A DNA stretch of 64,000 nt from Gemmobacter serpentinus (GTDB lineage Bacteria > Pseudomonadota > Alphaproteobacteria > Rhodobacterales > Rhodobacteraceae), in the NCBI RefSeq assembly GCF_008973825.1, contig NZ_WCHR01000007.1, forward strand, positions 1 through 64,000. The letters run 5' to 3'. Of this stretch, positions 10,244 through 19,430 are shown piece by piece. Both the position numbers and the translations under genes were made by a program. Positions within the stretch are counted from its first letter, which is position 1. Each line of letters starts with the position of its first letter. Under the pieces are notes generated by a model. It was not told where the DNA came from, did no database searches, and saw only the letters and a program-made list of their open reading frames with translations.

Positions 10244-11254
10244 GTGGGGATTCTGACGACATACCGGCTGCGGCTGGCGCGCAAACGCTGGCGCATCAGG
10301 GCCTTCCGCAAGCGGAGGGAACTGACGCCTGTTGTCAGCCGGGTGATGAATATCCGCGCCTCGGACCTGTTGCTGGTCTCCACCATTCGCAATGAGAAGG
10401 TGCGCCTGCCCTGGTTCCTGCGCTACTACCGCGATCTCGGTGTCAATCATTTCCTGTTCGTGGACAATGACAGCGATGATGGCTCGCGCGAATATCTGGC
10501 TGAACAGGCCGACGTCTCGGTCTGGACCACGAAACACAGCTATAAACGGTCGCGCTTCGGCATCGACTGGGTGAACTGGCTGTTGATGCGCTATGCCCAT
10601 GGCCATTGGGCGGTGGTCGTCGACCCAGATGAATTTCTGGTCTACCCATTCTGTGACACAAGGCCCCTCAGGGCGCTGACCGACTGGCTTGATGCCAGCT
10701 CGATCAAGTCGTTCCCGGCGATGATGCTGGACATGTATCCCAAGGGGCCGATCAGCCGCAGCCCTTATCAAGAAGGGCAGGATCCACTCGACATTGCCCA
10801 CTGGTTCGACAGCGGCAATTACACGATGACCAAGAACCCGTCTTATGGAAACCTATGGATCCAGGGCGGGCCACGGGCGCGGATGTTCTTTGGCGACACG
10901 CCCGAACGGGCCCCGGCGCTGAACAAGATCCCGCTGGTGAAATGGCATCGCAGCTATGCCTATGTCAGTTCCACCCATATGCTGCTGCCGCGCGGGCTGA
11001 ATTTTGTCTATGATGAATGGGGCGGCGAAAAGGCCTCGGGCTGTCTGCTCCACGCCAAGTTCATCGACACTTTCGCCGCCAAGGCGCAAGAGGAGATGGA
11101 CCGCAAGCAGCATTACGCCAACAGCCACGAGTATCGCGCCTATCAGGAAGGCATGGCCGCAAGCCCGGACTTCTGGTGCAAGTGGAGCGAGAAATACATC
11201 AACTGGCGCCAGCTGGAGATTCTGGGCCTCATGTCCAAGGGCAACTGGGCATGA
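10244..11254 (+). CDS. Glycosyltransferase family 2 (Glyco_tranf_2_4-type) protein
   Basis: About 336 residues. STIRNEKVRLPWFLRYYRDLGVNHF and FVDNDSDDGSREYL resemble the start of the glycosyltransferase group also called GT92/Glyco_tranf_2_4; VVVDPDEFLVYP supplies the DxD-type motif. The chosen start is GTG 10244, which has a GGAG ribosome-binding site (10231-10234) overlapping the end of the upstream gene; the open frame begins slightly earlier at 10211. Its stop overlaps the next start by ATGA. Likely part of the polysaccharide assembly operon; substrate unknown. Confidence 0.78.
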   Translation: MGILTTYRLRLARKRWRIRAFRKRRELTPVVSRVMNIRASDLLLVSTIRNEKVRLPWFLRYYRDLGVNHFLFVDNDSDDGSREYLAEQADVSVWTTKHSYKRSRFGIDWVNWLLMRYAHGHWAVVVDPDEFLVYPFCDTRPLRALTDWLDASSIKSFPAMMLDMYPKGPISRSPYQEGQDPLDIAHWFDSGNYTMTKNPSYGNLWIQGGPRARMFFGDTPERAPALNKIPLVKWHRSYAYVSSTHMLLPRGLNFVYDEWGGEKASGCLLHAKFIDTFAAKAQEEMDRKQHYANSHEYRAYQEGMAASPDFWCKWSEKYINWRQLEILGLMSKGNWA

Positions 11255-12948
11255 GCGTGGGCTTTGTCATGCTCTGCCATACCGCGCTGGACCGGGCCGC
11301 TCAGGTGGCCCGGCATTGGGCGGCGCATGGCTGTCCGGTGGTGATCCATGTCGACAAACGGGTGCGCCGTCGCCCGTTTGAACGGATGCGGCGGGATCTG
11401 GAAGGCGTGGCCGATATCCGCTTCAGCGAACGGTTTTCCTGCGAATGGGGCACATGGGGGCTGGTCGCGGCAACTCAGGCCGCCTCCAGCCTAATGCTGC
11501 ACGAATTTCCCGGCGTGCGTCACGTCTACCTCGCCTCCGGCTCGTGCCTGCCATTGCGCCCGGTGACCGAACTGGTGGCCTATCTGGATGGCCGCCCGCG
11601 CACCGATTTCATCGAAAGCGTCACGACCGAGGATGTCGGCTGGACGGTCGGTGGGCTGAATATCGAACGTTTCACCCTGCGCTTCCCGTTTTCATGGCGC
11701 AAGCAGCGGCGGCTGTTTGACGGCTATGTCCGGCTGCAACGCAACCTGCGCTTTCGCCGCCGCATCCCCAAGGGGCTGGTGCCGCACTTGGGCAGCCAGT
11801 GGTGGTGCCTGACCCGCCAGACGCTAAGCGCGATTCTGGAAAGCCCGGACCGGGCGGAGCACGACCGCTATTTCCAGCGCGTCTGGATCCCGGATGAAAG
11901 CTATTTCCAGACACTGGTGCGGCAGGTCTCGGCCAATGTCGAAAGCCGCTCGCTGACGCTGTCGAAATTCGATTTTCAGGGCAAGCCGCATATCTTCTAC
12001 GACGATCACCTGCAGCTTCTGCGCAAATCCGACTGCTTTGTCGCGCGCAAGATCTGGCCGCAGGCCGACAAGCTCTATCGCACCTTCCTGTCTGCCGATC
12101 TGGGGAAACAGGCGGCGGCCGAGCCCAATCCCGGCAAGATCGACCGGCTGTTCGCCAAGGCAGTGGAGCGGCGGACCAAGGGCCGGGCCGGGCTTTACAT
12201 GCAGAGCCGCTTCCCCAAGTCGAACTGGGAAAACGGCATGACGGCCGCCCCCTATTCGGTGTTTCAGGGCTTTGCCGATCTGTTCGAAAATTTCGATATC
12301 TGGTTGGGCAAGGTCGCGGGCACGCGGGTGCATGGCCATCTGTTTGCGCCCGACCGGGTGCAATATGCAGGCGGCGAGACGGTCTATAACGGTGCGCTGT
12401 CCGACAGTGCGGGCCTGCGCGACTACAACCCGCGCAGCTTTCTGGTCAGCCTGATCTGGAACACGCGGGGCGAGCGGCAGTGTTTTCAGTTCGGCCCCGA
12501 TGATGTGCAGGATATCGCGCCCTTCCTCGCGCGCGATCCCAATGCCCAGATCTCGGTGATCTCCGGGGCCTGGGCGGTGCCGTTGTTCCACGCCAATGCC
12601 AATTTCGGCGAAATCCGTAAGGAAGCCGCGCGGATGCAGAAGATCGAGGCCGAGTATCTGGATATCCTGCGCGGGGCCAATGTGAAGGCCAAGGTGCGGA
12701 TCTGGACGCTGGCCGAATTTGTCGAAAACCCGATGGAACCCTTGCAGACCATCATCGACGAAATCAGCCCGCGCAGCCTGCGCCGGGTGACCGAGGCACC
12801 GCGCATGGCCGATCTGGCCGGATTTGGCCAATTCCTGCAGAACCTGCGCAATCAGGGAATGCAGCCGGTGTTGATGGGCGATTTTCCGGCAGGCGACGAC
12901 CCGCGCCCGCAGCCTTCGCGGCGTGGCCGCCCCTATCTGGTGAAATGA
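11251..12948 (+). CDS. Core-2/I-branching-type beta-1,6-N-acetylglucosaminyltransferase family protein
   Basis: 565 residues. The N-terminal part (about 1-300) matches the Branch (GT14) layout: VGFVMLCHTALDRAAQVARHW, VIHVDKRV, VYLASGSCLPLRP (the equivalent of the SG.D.PL motif), GSQWWCLTRQ and PDESYFQTL. The C-terminal half (about 330-565), with WENGMTAAPYSVFQGFADLF and VHGHLFAP, is a second module that I do not recognise as an enzyme. The start ATG 11251 overlaps the previous stop (ATGA); the frame extends upstream but without support. Such two-module proteins are, to my knowledge, typical of Rhodobacteraceae surface-glycan clusters. Acceptor unknown. Confidence 0.8.
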   Translation: MSVGFVMLCHTALDRAAQVARHWAAHGCPVVIHVDKRVRRRPFERMRRDLEGVADIRFSERFSCEWGTWGLVAATQAASSLMLHEFPGVRHVYLASGSCLPLRPVTELVAYLDGRPRTDFIESVTTEDVGWTVGGLNIERFTLRFPFSWRKQRRLFDGYVRLQRNLRFRRRIPKGLVPHLGSQWWCLTRQTLSAILESPDRAEHDRYFQRVWIPDESYFQTLVRQVSANVESRSLTLSKFDFQGKPHIFYDDHLQLLRKSDCFVARKIWPQADKLYRTFLSADLGKQAAAEPNPGKIDRLFAKAVERRTKGRAGLYMQSRFPKSNWENGMTAAPYSVFQGFADLFENFDIWLGKVAGTRVHGHLFAPDRVQYAGGETVYNGALSDSAGLRDYNPRSFLVSLIWNTRGERQCFQFGPDDVQDIAPFLARDPNAQISVISGAWAVPLFHANANFGEIRKEAARMQKIEAEYLDILRGANVKAKVRIWTLAEFVENPMEPLQTIIDEISPRSLRRVTEAPRMADLAGFGQFLQNLRNQGMQPVLMGDFPAGDDPRPQPSRRGRPYLVK

Positions 12949-12949
12949 C

Positions 12950-14347
12950 GTGGTGAAATTCACCTCTTTCGTGATGTTCGCGGAAATGCGCACCGGCTCC
13001 AATTTTCTGGAAGCCAATCTGAATGCCCTGCCCGGCGTGACCTGCCATGGCGAGTTGTTCAACCCGCATTTCATGGGCAAGCGCGACAATCCCGAAATGT
13101 TCGGTTTTGATCTGGCCGCGCGTGAGGCCGATCCGATGGCGGTGCTGGCTGCGATGCGCGACCAGACCGAGGGGCTGGCGGGGTTCCGCATCTTCCACGA
13201 TCACGATGCGCGGGTGATTGCGCAGACGCTTGCAGACCCGGCCTGCGCCAAGATCGTCCTGACCCGCAACCCGATGGAAAGCTATGTCAGCCTGAAGATC
13301 GCGCAGGCCACCGATCAATGGCGCCTGACCAATGCGAAGAACCTGAAAACCGCCCGCGTCAGTTTCAACGCGGCAGAGTTCGAGGGGCATCTGCAAGCGG
13401 TGCAGGATTTCCAGATCGATCTGATGCGCGGCTTGCAGATCTCGGGCCAGACCGCGTTCTATATCGATTACGAAGACCTCAATGATCTTGAGGTGCTGAA
13501 CGGCCTCGCGGCGTTTCTGGGGCTTGAGGCACGGCTGGAGGCGCTGGACCCCAAGCTGAAAAAGCAGAACCCCGATGCCGCGATCGACAAGGTGCTGAAC
13601 CCCGCCGAAATGGAGACGTCGCTGTCGCGCCTCGATCGCTTCAACCTGGCCCGCACCCCGAATTTCGAGCCGCGCCGGGCACCGGCGATCCCGGGCTTCA
13701 TTGCCGCCGCTGATGCACCCTTGCTGTTCATGCCGATGCGTGGCGCGCCGGAGGCGCAGGTGACCGAATGGCTGGGCCAGTTGGGGCGCGGCGGGCTGAT
13801 CACCGATTTCGTGCAAAAGACCCTGCGGCAATGGAAGCGGCAAAGCGGCGCGCACCGCGCCTTCACCGTGCTGCGCCACCCGCTGGCCCGTGCCCATGAC
13901 GGCTATTGCCGCGCGGTGCTGTCGGGCGAGACCGATCTCTATCGGCTGATGACCAAGGCCTATGGGCTGGACTTGCCGCGTGGCGAGGGCATCGCCGCTG
14001 ATGCGCATCATGCGGGGTTTCTGACCTTCCTGCGCTGGTTGAAGATCTATCTGGGCGGCCAGACCGGCCAGAAGATCGACCCACGCCTGGCCAGCCAATC
14101 GGCGGTGCTGCAAGGCTTTGCGCAATTCCAGACACCTGACATGGTGCTGCGTGAAGAACGGCTGGCCGAGGGGCTGGAATATCTGGCAAGCGATCTGGGC
14201 ATCACCGCCCCCGATCTGCCCCCCGATGCCTCGGGCCCCCTGCCCTTCGCGCTGCGCGAGATCTGGGACAAGGATCTGGAAGAGGCCGCGCGCGATGCTT
14301 ACCCGCGCGATTATCTTGGCTTCGGCTTCGGCCGCTGGCGCGGCTGA
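12950..14347 (+). CDS. Sulfotransferase-family protein with two sulfotransferase-like halves
   Basis: 465 residues. The first half (about 1-200) resembles NodH-type sulfotransferases: RTGSNFL at residues 14-20 is the 5'-phosphosulfate-binding loop of PAPS enzymes, and KIVLTRNPMESYVSLK is the 3'-phosphate-binding motif. The second half repeats a 3'-phosphate-like motif (AFTVLRHPLARAHDGY, about 303-318) but its expected P-loop position reads LLFMPMRGA, so that half looks degenerate. Starts with GTG two bases after the previous stop. With cysQ in the same cluster, a role in sulfating the polysaccharide is plausible (inference). Confidence 0.72.
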   Translation: MVKFTSFVMFAEMRTGSNFLEANLNALPGVTCHGELFNPHFMGKRDNPEMFGFDLAAREADPMAVLAAMRDQTEGLAGFRIFHDHDARVIAQTLADPACAKIVLTRNPMESYVSLKIAQATDQWRLTNAKNLKTARVSFNAAEFEGHLQAVQDFQIDLMRGLQISGQTAFYIDYEDLNDLEVLNGLAAFLGLEARLEALDPKLKKQNPDAAIDKVLNPAEMETSLSRLDRFNLARTPNFEPRRAPAIPGFIAAADAPLLFMPMRGAPEAQVTEWLGQLGRGGLITDFVQKTLRQWKRQSGAHRAFTVLRHPLARAHDGYCRAVLSGETDLYRLMTKAYGLDLPRGEGIAADAHHAGFLTFLRWLKIYLGGQTGQKIDPRLASQSAVLQGFAQFQTPDMVLREERLAEGLEYLASDLGITAPDLPPDASGPLPFALREIWDKDLEEAARDAYPRDYLGFGFGRWRG

Positions 14348-14456
14348 TCGCCAGCCTTTGCATGGATGCGTCAGTGCCTGCCTGATTTGTGAGGATCGCG
14401 CGTGACAAAGCCCCGCGCGGCCTGCGCCGCAGCGGGTTCATATGCCCTTTGTTGCC

Positions 14457-14921
14457 TCAGGCCGCGGCGGTGGCGCGGCTTTCGGTCAGGATGGCGTAAA
14501 GTTTTGCCGGGTCGGTATTGGCCCGCAGCTTGGTGCAGATCCCGGCGTCGCGCATCGTGCGGCTGACCAGCGCCAGCGCCTTCAGATGCTCCACCCCCGA
14601 TTCCTTTGGGGCGAACAGGCCAAAGACCAGATCAACCGGCTGGCGATCAACGCTGTCATAATCCAGCGGCTTTTCCAGACGCAGGAAGATGCCGATGATT
14701 CCCGGAACCTCTTCCAGCCGCGCATGGGGCAGCGCGATGCCATGGCCCACGCCGGTGGGGCCAAGGCTTTCGCGTTCTTGCAGACCATCAATGGCGACCG
14801 CTGCGTTCAGACCATAGGTCTGTGCCGCGATCTCTCCCAACTCCTGGAAGAGACGCTTCTTGCTGGTCATTTGACTGACGACCCGAACGGCTTGCGGATT
14901 GAGAATCTTCGTAAGTTCCAT
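14457..14921 (-). CDS. ptsN: PTS IIA-like nitrogen regulatory protein PtsN (EIIA-Ntr)
   Basis: Phosphocarrier of the nitrogen PTS, phosphorylated by NPr and controlling potassium, nitrogen and envelope stress responses. The 154-residue protein has the EIIA domain with GVGHGIALPHARL, which contains the phospho-accepting histidine, and ends LRANTDPAKLYAILTES. The start at 14921 (MELTKILNPQAV) matches family N-termini; the frame continues upstream to 15014 but those residues are not family-like. It follows hpf by 31 bp, the usual hpf-ptsN order. Confidence 0.93.
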   Translation of the reverse strand: MELTKILNPQAVRVVSQMTSKKRLFQELGEIAAQTYGLNAAVAIDGLQERESLGPTGVGHGIALPHARLEEVPGIIGIFLRLEKPLDYDSVDRQPVDLVFGLFAPKESGVEHLKALALVSRTMRDAGICTKLRANTDPAKLYAILTESRATAAA

Positions 14922-14952
14922 CAGGTCGTCCACCAGGCACCGGAACGGTGCT

Positions 14953-15528
14953 TCACTTGCTGTTGCGAGGGTCGATCCAGCCGATATTGCCGTCATCACG
15001 ACGGTATACGACATTCACGCCCCCATGCCCTTCATTCCGGAAGACAAGCATCTTCTGCCCTGCCAGTTCCATCTGCATCACCGCTTCGCCGACGGTAATC
15101 GAAGCAATCTTCGTTTCCATCTCGGCGATCACGATGGGTTGCAGCTCTCCGGCATCGGAGTCGTCACCCTCTTCGGTCGGGGCGAGGATATAGGCGGAAC
15201 CTCCGTCGAATTCAACAGGTGCCGTGCGGCGGCTGTGATGGTCGCGCAAACGGCGCTTGTGGCGGCGCAATTGCTTGTCCAGACGCTCGCGGCAGGCCTC
15301 GAAAGCCGCGTAGATCTCGGATGCGCTGCCTTTCGCCGCGGCATTCAGGCCGGTCGACAGGTGGATCGTGGCCTCGCAGACATACTCATGCGCGCTCTTG
15401 GAGAACACGATCACTGCATCGGTCGGACGTTGGGCATATTTTTCAATGACCTCGCCCAGTTCGGCCTTCACATGGGTCTGAAGCGCCTCACCGATGTCGA
15501 TCTGTTTTCCGCTGATCTGGTAACGCAT
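14953..15528 (-). CDS. hpf: Ribosome hibernation-promoting factor, long form
   Basis: Binds the 30S subunit and promotes 100S ribosome dimers in stationary phase. The 191-residue length and two-part layout (RaiA/YfiA-type N-domain MRYQISGKQIDIGEALQTHV; C-domain with MLVFRNEGHGGVNVVYRRDDGNIGWIDPR) identify the long form. The start at 15528 is fixed by a strong GAAGGAGGAG ribosome-binding site. In many proteobacteria rpoN sits between lptB and hpf; here a 448-bp gap without a recognised gene takes its place. Confidence 0.94.
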   Translation of the reverse strand: MRYQISGKQIDIGEALQTHVKAELGEVIEKYAQRPTDAVIVFSKSAHEYVCEATIHLSTGLNAAAKGSASEIYAAFEACRERLDKQLRRHKRRLRDHHSRRTAPVEFDGGSAYILAPTEEGDDSDAGELQPIVIAEMETKIASITVGEAVMQMELAGQKMLVFRNEGHGGVNVVYRRDDGNIGWIDPRNSK

Positions 15529-15976
15529 GGCTCCTCCTTCGCGATAACAGCCAGAAAACCCTGCATCATGCCGGGTCCCCCGCTGATGGTCTTCACATGG
15601 GTCCGCGCCCCCGGCACTGGCGCACCCGCATCGGGCAGGCAAGGGCTGCCGGGATGGGGTGGAAGCTGGAGGCGGGTATCACATGCATTAGGGGTATTTG
15701 GTGGCAGGTCGGGCCATGTTGTCAACTGCCCATAGCGCCGATCCGCCGATCCCCATCGTCGCAGGGCCCGCGCTTGACCAAAACGTCAAACCATGGTTCC
15801 ATAAGGAATATTTCCGGGTGCAAACAATGGCTTCCGGGCGGCTTTGCGACCCGCGTGCGGGGCTGTCGCTGTCTGGCCGCGTGGCATGGGGCCGCGATCA
15901 GATCGGGTTTGCCGCCTTTGATCCGATGGCGGAACGGGGTGGCCAGAAATGACCGGAACCTGCCATCAGCGGGCGG
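15529..15976. other. 448-bp gap between lptB and hpf; no recognised gene
   Basis: Holds the hpf ribosome-binding site and, on the minus strand, a TTGACA hexamer (15725-15720) followed about 20 bp later by AAATAC, a weak promoter candidate. A plus-strand open frame at 15698-15952 (84 codons) has no family resemblance I can see. rpoN, often found at this position, is absent. Confidence 0.5.
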
Positions 15977-16720
15977 TCAGGCCATGCGGAAATTCGGCCC
16001 CAGATAGACCCGGCGCACGGTTTCATCCTGCACGATCTCTTCGGTCGTGCCGCTCATCAGGACGTGACCGTCATGCAAGATATAGGCACGGTCCACGATC
16101 TCCAGCGTTTCGCGAACATTGTGGTCTGTGATCAGCACGCCAAGGCCACGGCTTTTCAGATCCTGCACCAGATGGCGAATCTCTCCCACCGCGATCGGGT
16201 CGACCCCGGCAAAGGGTTCGTCCAGCAGCAGATAGCGCGGCTCGGCCGCCAGACAACGGGCGATCTCGGCGCGCCGCCGCTCCCCGCCCGAAAGGGCCAG
16301 CGCAGGCGCGCGCCGCAAATGGGTGATGGAAAACTCCGACAGCAGCTCTTCCAACCGCTCCCGGCGCCTGTGCTTGTCGCGTTCGCGAATTTCCAGCACG
16401 GCGAGGATGTTGTCCTCGACCGAAAGCCCGCGAAAGATCGACATTTCCTGCGGCAGATAGCCCACGCCAAGACGGGCGCGGCGATACATCGGCAGCGCCG
16501 TCACATCCTTGCCGTCAATCACCACCTCGCCGCCCTCGGGCGTCACCAGGCCTGCGATAGAATAGAAACAGGTGGTCTTGCCCGATCCGTTCGGCCCCAG
16601 CAGCGCAACCACCTCGCCCCGCGCAAGATTGAGCGAGACATCGCGGATCACGAGGCGTTTCTTGTAGCTTTTCCGCAGGTTGCGGACGGTCAGGCCCTCA
16701 GGCAGCGCATCGGACATCAA
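15977..16720 (-). CDS. lptB: LPS export ABC transporter ATP-binding protein LptB
   Basis: ATPase that, with LptF and LptG, drives LPS from the inner membrane to the Lpt bridge. The 247-residue protein has Walker A GPNGSGKTT, the signature ALSGGERRRAEIARCLA, Walker B YLLLDEPFAGVDP and the H-loop ITDHNVRETL. Its start overlaps the lptA stop by 4 bp. The genes run lptC-lptA-lptB on the minus strand, the standard proteobacterial order. Confidence 0.95.
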   Translation of the reverse strand: MMSDALPEGLTVRNLRKSYKKRLVIRDVSLNLARGEVVALLGPNGSGKTTCFYSIAGLVTPEGGEVVIDGKDVTALPMYRRARLGVGYLPQEMSIFRGLSVEDNILAVLEIRERDKHRRRERLEELLSEFSITHLRRAPALALSGGERRRAEIARCLAAEPRYLLLDEPFAGVDPIAVGEIRHLVQDLKSRGLGVLITDHNVRETLEIVDRAYILHDGHVLMSGTTEEIVQDETVRRVYLGPNFRMA

Positions 16721-17199
16721 TTGCCACCCGGCACAAAGACGGTGGAAACCCCGCCTTCCATCCGGCCAGTCCCGGCCTTCAGGTCAATGACCAGCTTCTG
16801 GCCAGAAATCGCGCTTTGGCCCTGGGTCAGCAGCACATTGCCGGTCATGACCACCGCGCCGGTTGCGATGGTATAGACCGCCTCGCTGGCCTCTGCTGCG
16901 TCCGTTTTCGACGCCAGGGTCACGCCGCCCGTGGCATGTAGCTTCTCGATGCTTTTGCCACCCTGTCCATATTCGACCCGGACGCTCTGCGCGGCCAGCC
17001 GCATATCGCCCTGCCCCACCAGCACATTGCCGCTGAAGGTCGCCGATCCATCGGCCTGATTGACGGCAAGGCTGTCGGCCTTCACCTCCACCGGCAGGGA
17101 CGTATCCTGTTTCAACCCGCCGAAATTCACACTGGCCTGCGCCAGCACGGGCAGCGGGGCAAGGGCACAGAACAAGATCATCAGGATCGGGCGGAACAT
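16717..17199 (-). CDS. lptA: LPS transport periplasmic protein LptA
   Basis: Periplasmic bridge protein of LPS transport, with an OstA-like beta-jellyroll fold. The 160-residue protein begins with a signal peptide (ILMILFCALAPLPVLAQ) and contains DTSLPVEVKADSLAVNQADG and GNVLVGQGDMRLAAQSVRVEY, the repeated OstA pattern. It overlaps lptB by 4 bp and starts 12 bp after lptC, consistent with one operon. Confidence 0.92.
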   Translation of the reverse strand: MFRPILMILFCALAPLPVLAQASVNFGGLKQDTSLPVEVKADSLAVNQADGSATFSGNVLVGQGDMRLAAQSVRVEYGQGGKSIEKLHATGGVTLASKTDAAEASEAVYTIATGAVVMTGNVLLTQGQSAISGQKLVIDLKAGTGRMEGGVSTVFVPGGN

Positions 17200-17211
17200 G
17201 GAGGGAAGCCT

Positions 17212-17847
17212 TCAGTCAGCAGCGCCCGCTGGCGCGCCGGGTTGGTATATCAGGCGGACGCCATCGTTGAAAACCAGAAGATGATCAGATTTCGCGGCCT
17301 CAGGCCGGGTCAGCACCATATGGCCCGCGCTCAAGGTGCCAAGCGGGCCAAAGCCTTCGACCGCGCCCGCGCTTTCTGCCCCGCCCTGATCCAGCGAAAC
17401 CGTCATGCTGTCGGTGCGGAATTCATATCCCAGCGAATGGGCCAGCAAGACGCCATGATCGAGCTGCGCGCTTTTGCCATCGGGCGACATCTGCATCGCG
17501 CCCGCCGTGATGACGCTGCGCGCACCGTCCGGGGTTTCCATCTGCGCGCGCACGCTTTCGGCCGAGGCCCCGCCACCGCGGCCGTCCGCTGCCCCCGGAA
17601 TGGCCTGCGCCGCCGTGATCGAGACGGTCGCCCCGTCGCGCGTCACCCCGGCAAAAGCGGGCGACGAAATGCGCGGCTCGCGCAGCCGGTCGGCAAGCTC
17701 CGCCTCGCTCATGGTGATCGCGCCTTCGGGGTCGATGGTGCGGGCCACCAGAAACAGGCTCGACAAGATGGCAAGCGCCAGAAGCGGCAGCGCCACTTTC
17801 AGCCAGCCCACCAGCCGCGAATGCCCGTCCAGATGATCGCGCGCCAT
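17212..17847 (-). CDS. lptC: LPS export protein LptC
   Basis: Inner-membrane-anchored Lpt component that takes LPS from LptBFG and hands it to LptA. The 211-residue protein has one N-terminal membrane segment (VALPLLALAILSSLFLVART) and a periplasmic jellyroll domain. The start at 17847 (MARDHLDGHSRLVGW) places the membrane helix normally; the frame runs to 17886 but the extra 13 residues are unsupported. Sequence conservation in LptC is low, so the call leans on position next to lptA. Confidence 0.86.
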   Translation of the reverse strand: MARDHLDGHSRLVGWLKVALPLLALAILSSLFLVARTIDPEGAITMSEAELADRLREPRISSPAFAGVTRDGATVSITAAQAIPGAADGRGGGASAESVRAQMETPDGARSVITAGAMQMSPDGKSAQLDHGVLLAHSLGYEFRTDSMTVSLDQGGAESAGAVEGFGPLGTLSAGHMVLTRPEAAKSDHLLVFNDGVRLIYQPGAPAGAAD

Positions 17848-17857
17848 TGCCCCTCCG

Positions 17858-18844
17858 TCAGACCACGCCCGCCCGCAGGCAGTCATGGATATGGATCAGA
17901 CCGACAACCTGGGTGGAGCCTTCGGGATCCACCACGAAAAGCGAGGTGATCATCTTTTCCTGCATCAGCGCCACGGCGCGGGTCGCCAGCGCATCGGGGC
18001 CGATGGTGCGCGGGTTGTGCGTCATCACCTGCCCCGCGCTCAGCGACAGCAGGCCATTCATATGGCGACGCAGGTCACCATCGGTCACGATGCCCGCCAG
18101 ATGGCCATTGGCATCGGTGACACCGACCACACCGAACCCCTTTTGGCTCATCGCCAGCAGCGCGTCGCCCATCGGCGTCTCAGTGCCAACCAGCGGCAGA
18201 TCGCCATGCATCAGATGCCGCACCGTTGCCAGCTTTGCCCCCAGCTTGCCGCCGGGATGGAAGACGCGGAACTGGTCGGGCGTAAACTGGCGATGTTCCA
18301 TCAGCGCCACCGCCAAAGCATCGCCAAGCGCCAGCGTCATGGTGGTCGACGTGGTCGGCACGATGCCGGTGCCGCAGGCCTCGGGTGCCGGGGGCAGCAG
18401 GATCGCCACATCGGATTGCCGCAGCAGGGTGGACCCCTCCCGCGACGCCACACCGATCAGCGGGATATTGAAGCGCCGGGTATGGGCGATGATATCGGCA
18501 AGTTCCGGCGTCTCGCCGGAATTGGACAGCACCAGCGCAACATCATGTTCGGTGACCATACCCAGATCGCCATGGCTCGCCTCGCCCGGATGCACGAATT
18601 GCGCGGGCGTCCCGGTCGAGGCAAAGGTCGCCGCGATCTTGCGGGCGATATGGCCGGATTTCCCCATGCCGCAGACGATGATCCGGCCGCGCGCGCCCAT
18701 GATCAGGCGCAGCGCCGCGACGAAGCTGTCGCCAAGATGATCGGCCAGCAGATCCAGCGCCTCGGATTCCTGCCGGATCACCCGGCGGCCGATGGCCAGG
18801 AAATCCTTCGCCAGCTCAGTGGTGGAAGATGTCATTCGGCTCAT
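17858..18844 (-). CDS. kdsD: D-arabinose 5-phosphate isomerase (KdsD/KpsF)
   Basis: Converts ribulose-5-phosphate to arabinose-5-phosphate, the first committed step of Kdo synthesis. The 328-residue protein has an SIS domain (IIVCGMGKSGHIARKIAATF, HPGEASHGDLGM, VLSNSGETPE) followed by two CBS domains (HLMHGDLPLV..., VMTHNPRTIG...). It overlaps the end of rnd by 20-29 bp depending on which ATG (18844 or 18835) is used, and sits upstream of lptC. Works with KdsB, encoded at 5.8 kb. Confidence 0.94.
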   Translation of the reverse strand: MSRMTSSTTELAKDFLAIGRRVIRQESEALDLLADHLGDSFVAALRLIMGARGRIIVCGMGKSGHIARKIAATFASTGTPAQFVHPGEASHGDLGMVTEHDVALVLSNSGETPELADIIAHTRRFNIPLIGVASREGSTLLRQSDVAILLPPAPEACGTGIVPTTSTTMTLALGDALAVALMEHRQFTPDQFRVFHPGGKLGAKLATVRHLMHGDLPLVGTETPMGDALLAMSQKGFGVVGVTDANGHLAGIVTDGDLRRHMNGLLSLSAGQVMTHNPRTIGPDALATRAVALMQEKMITSLFVVDPEGSTQVVGLIHIHDCLRAGVV

Positions 18845-19430
18845 TCCAGCCCATCAGATCCAGCGTGGCCCGCGTCGGCAGAAAATCAAAGCAGCTTTGC
18901 GCCAGATCCATCCGCCCCTCGCGGATCAGCCGAACCTCCAGCGCGGTCTTCAATTTGTGCAGATACAGCACGTCCGACGCCGCATATTCCTTCTGCGCCT
19001 CGCTCAGCTCTTCCGAACCCCAGTCAGAGGTCTGCTGCTGCTTGGAGACATCCACACCCACCAGCTCGGCCAATAGATATTTCAACCCGTGGCGGTCGGT
19101 GAAGGTGCGGATCATCCGCGAGGCGATCTTGGTGCACCAGACCGGCGCGGTGGTAACGCCAAAGGCGCGTTTCAGCGCAGCAATGTCGAAGCGACCGAAA
19201 TGGAACAGCTTGATCACCGCAGGATCAGTCAGCATCCGTTCCAGATTGGGCGCGCTGGTCTGGCCGCGCGCGATCTGCACCAGATGCGCATCGCCATTGC
19301 CCGATGACAGCTGCACCACGCAGAGCCGGTCGCGGCGCGGGTCAAGGCCCATCGTTTCGGTGTCGATGGCCACAACCGGGCCTAGGTCCAGCCCGTCGGG
19401 CAGGTCATTCTGATGCAGGTAGATCGTCAA
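18816..19430 (-). CDS. rnd: Ribonuclease D family exonuclease
   Basis: A 204-residue DEDD-type 3'-5' exonuclease consisting of the catalytic domain only, shorter than E. coli RNase D, which adds HRDC domains. VVAIDTETMGL gives the first D-x-E motif, LFHFGRFDIAAL the second Asp, and YAASDVLYLHKL the third (Y-x3-D). The start is read as TTG at 19430, because GGAGG lies 9 bp upstream of it and the product then begins with TIYLHQNDLP; an ATG at 19490 would add an unlikely Arg/Cys-rich leader. Probably acts in tRNA or other RNA 3' processing. Confidence 0.85.
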   Translation of the reverse strand: MTIYLHQNDLPDGLDLGPVVAIDTETMGLDPRRDRLCVVQLSSGNGDAHLVQIARGQTSAPNLERMLTDPAVIKLFHFGRFDIAALKRAFGVTTAPVWCTKIASRMIRTFTDRHGLKYLLAELVGVDVSKQQQTSDWGSEELSEAQKEYAASDVLYLHKLKTALEVRLIREGRMDLAQSCFDFLPTRATLDLMGWNEPNDIFHH

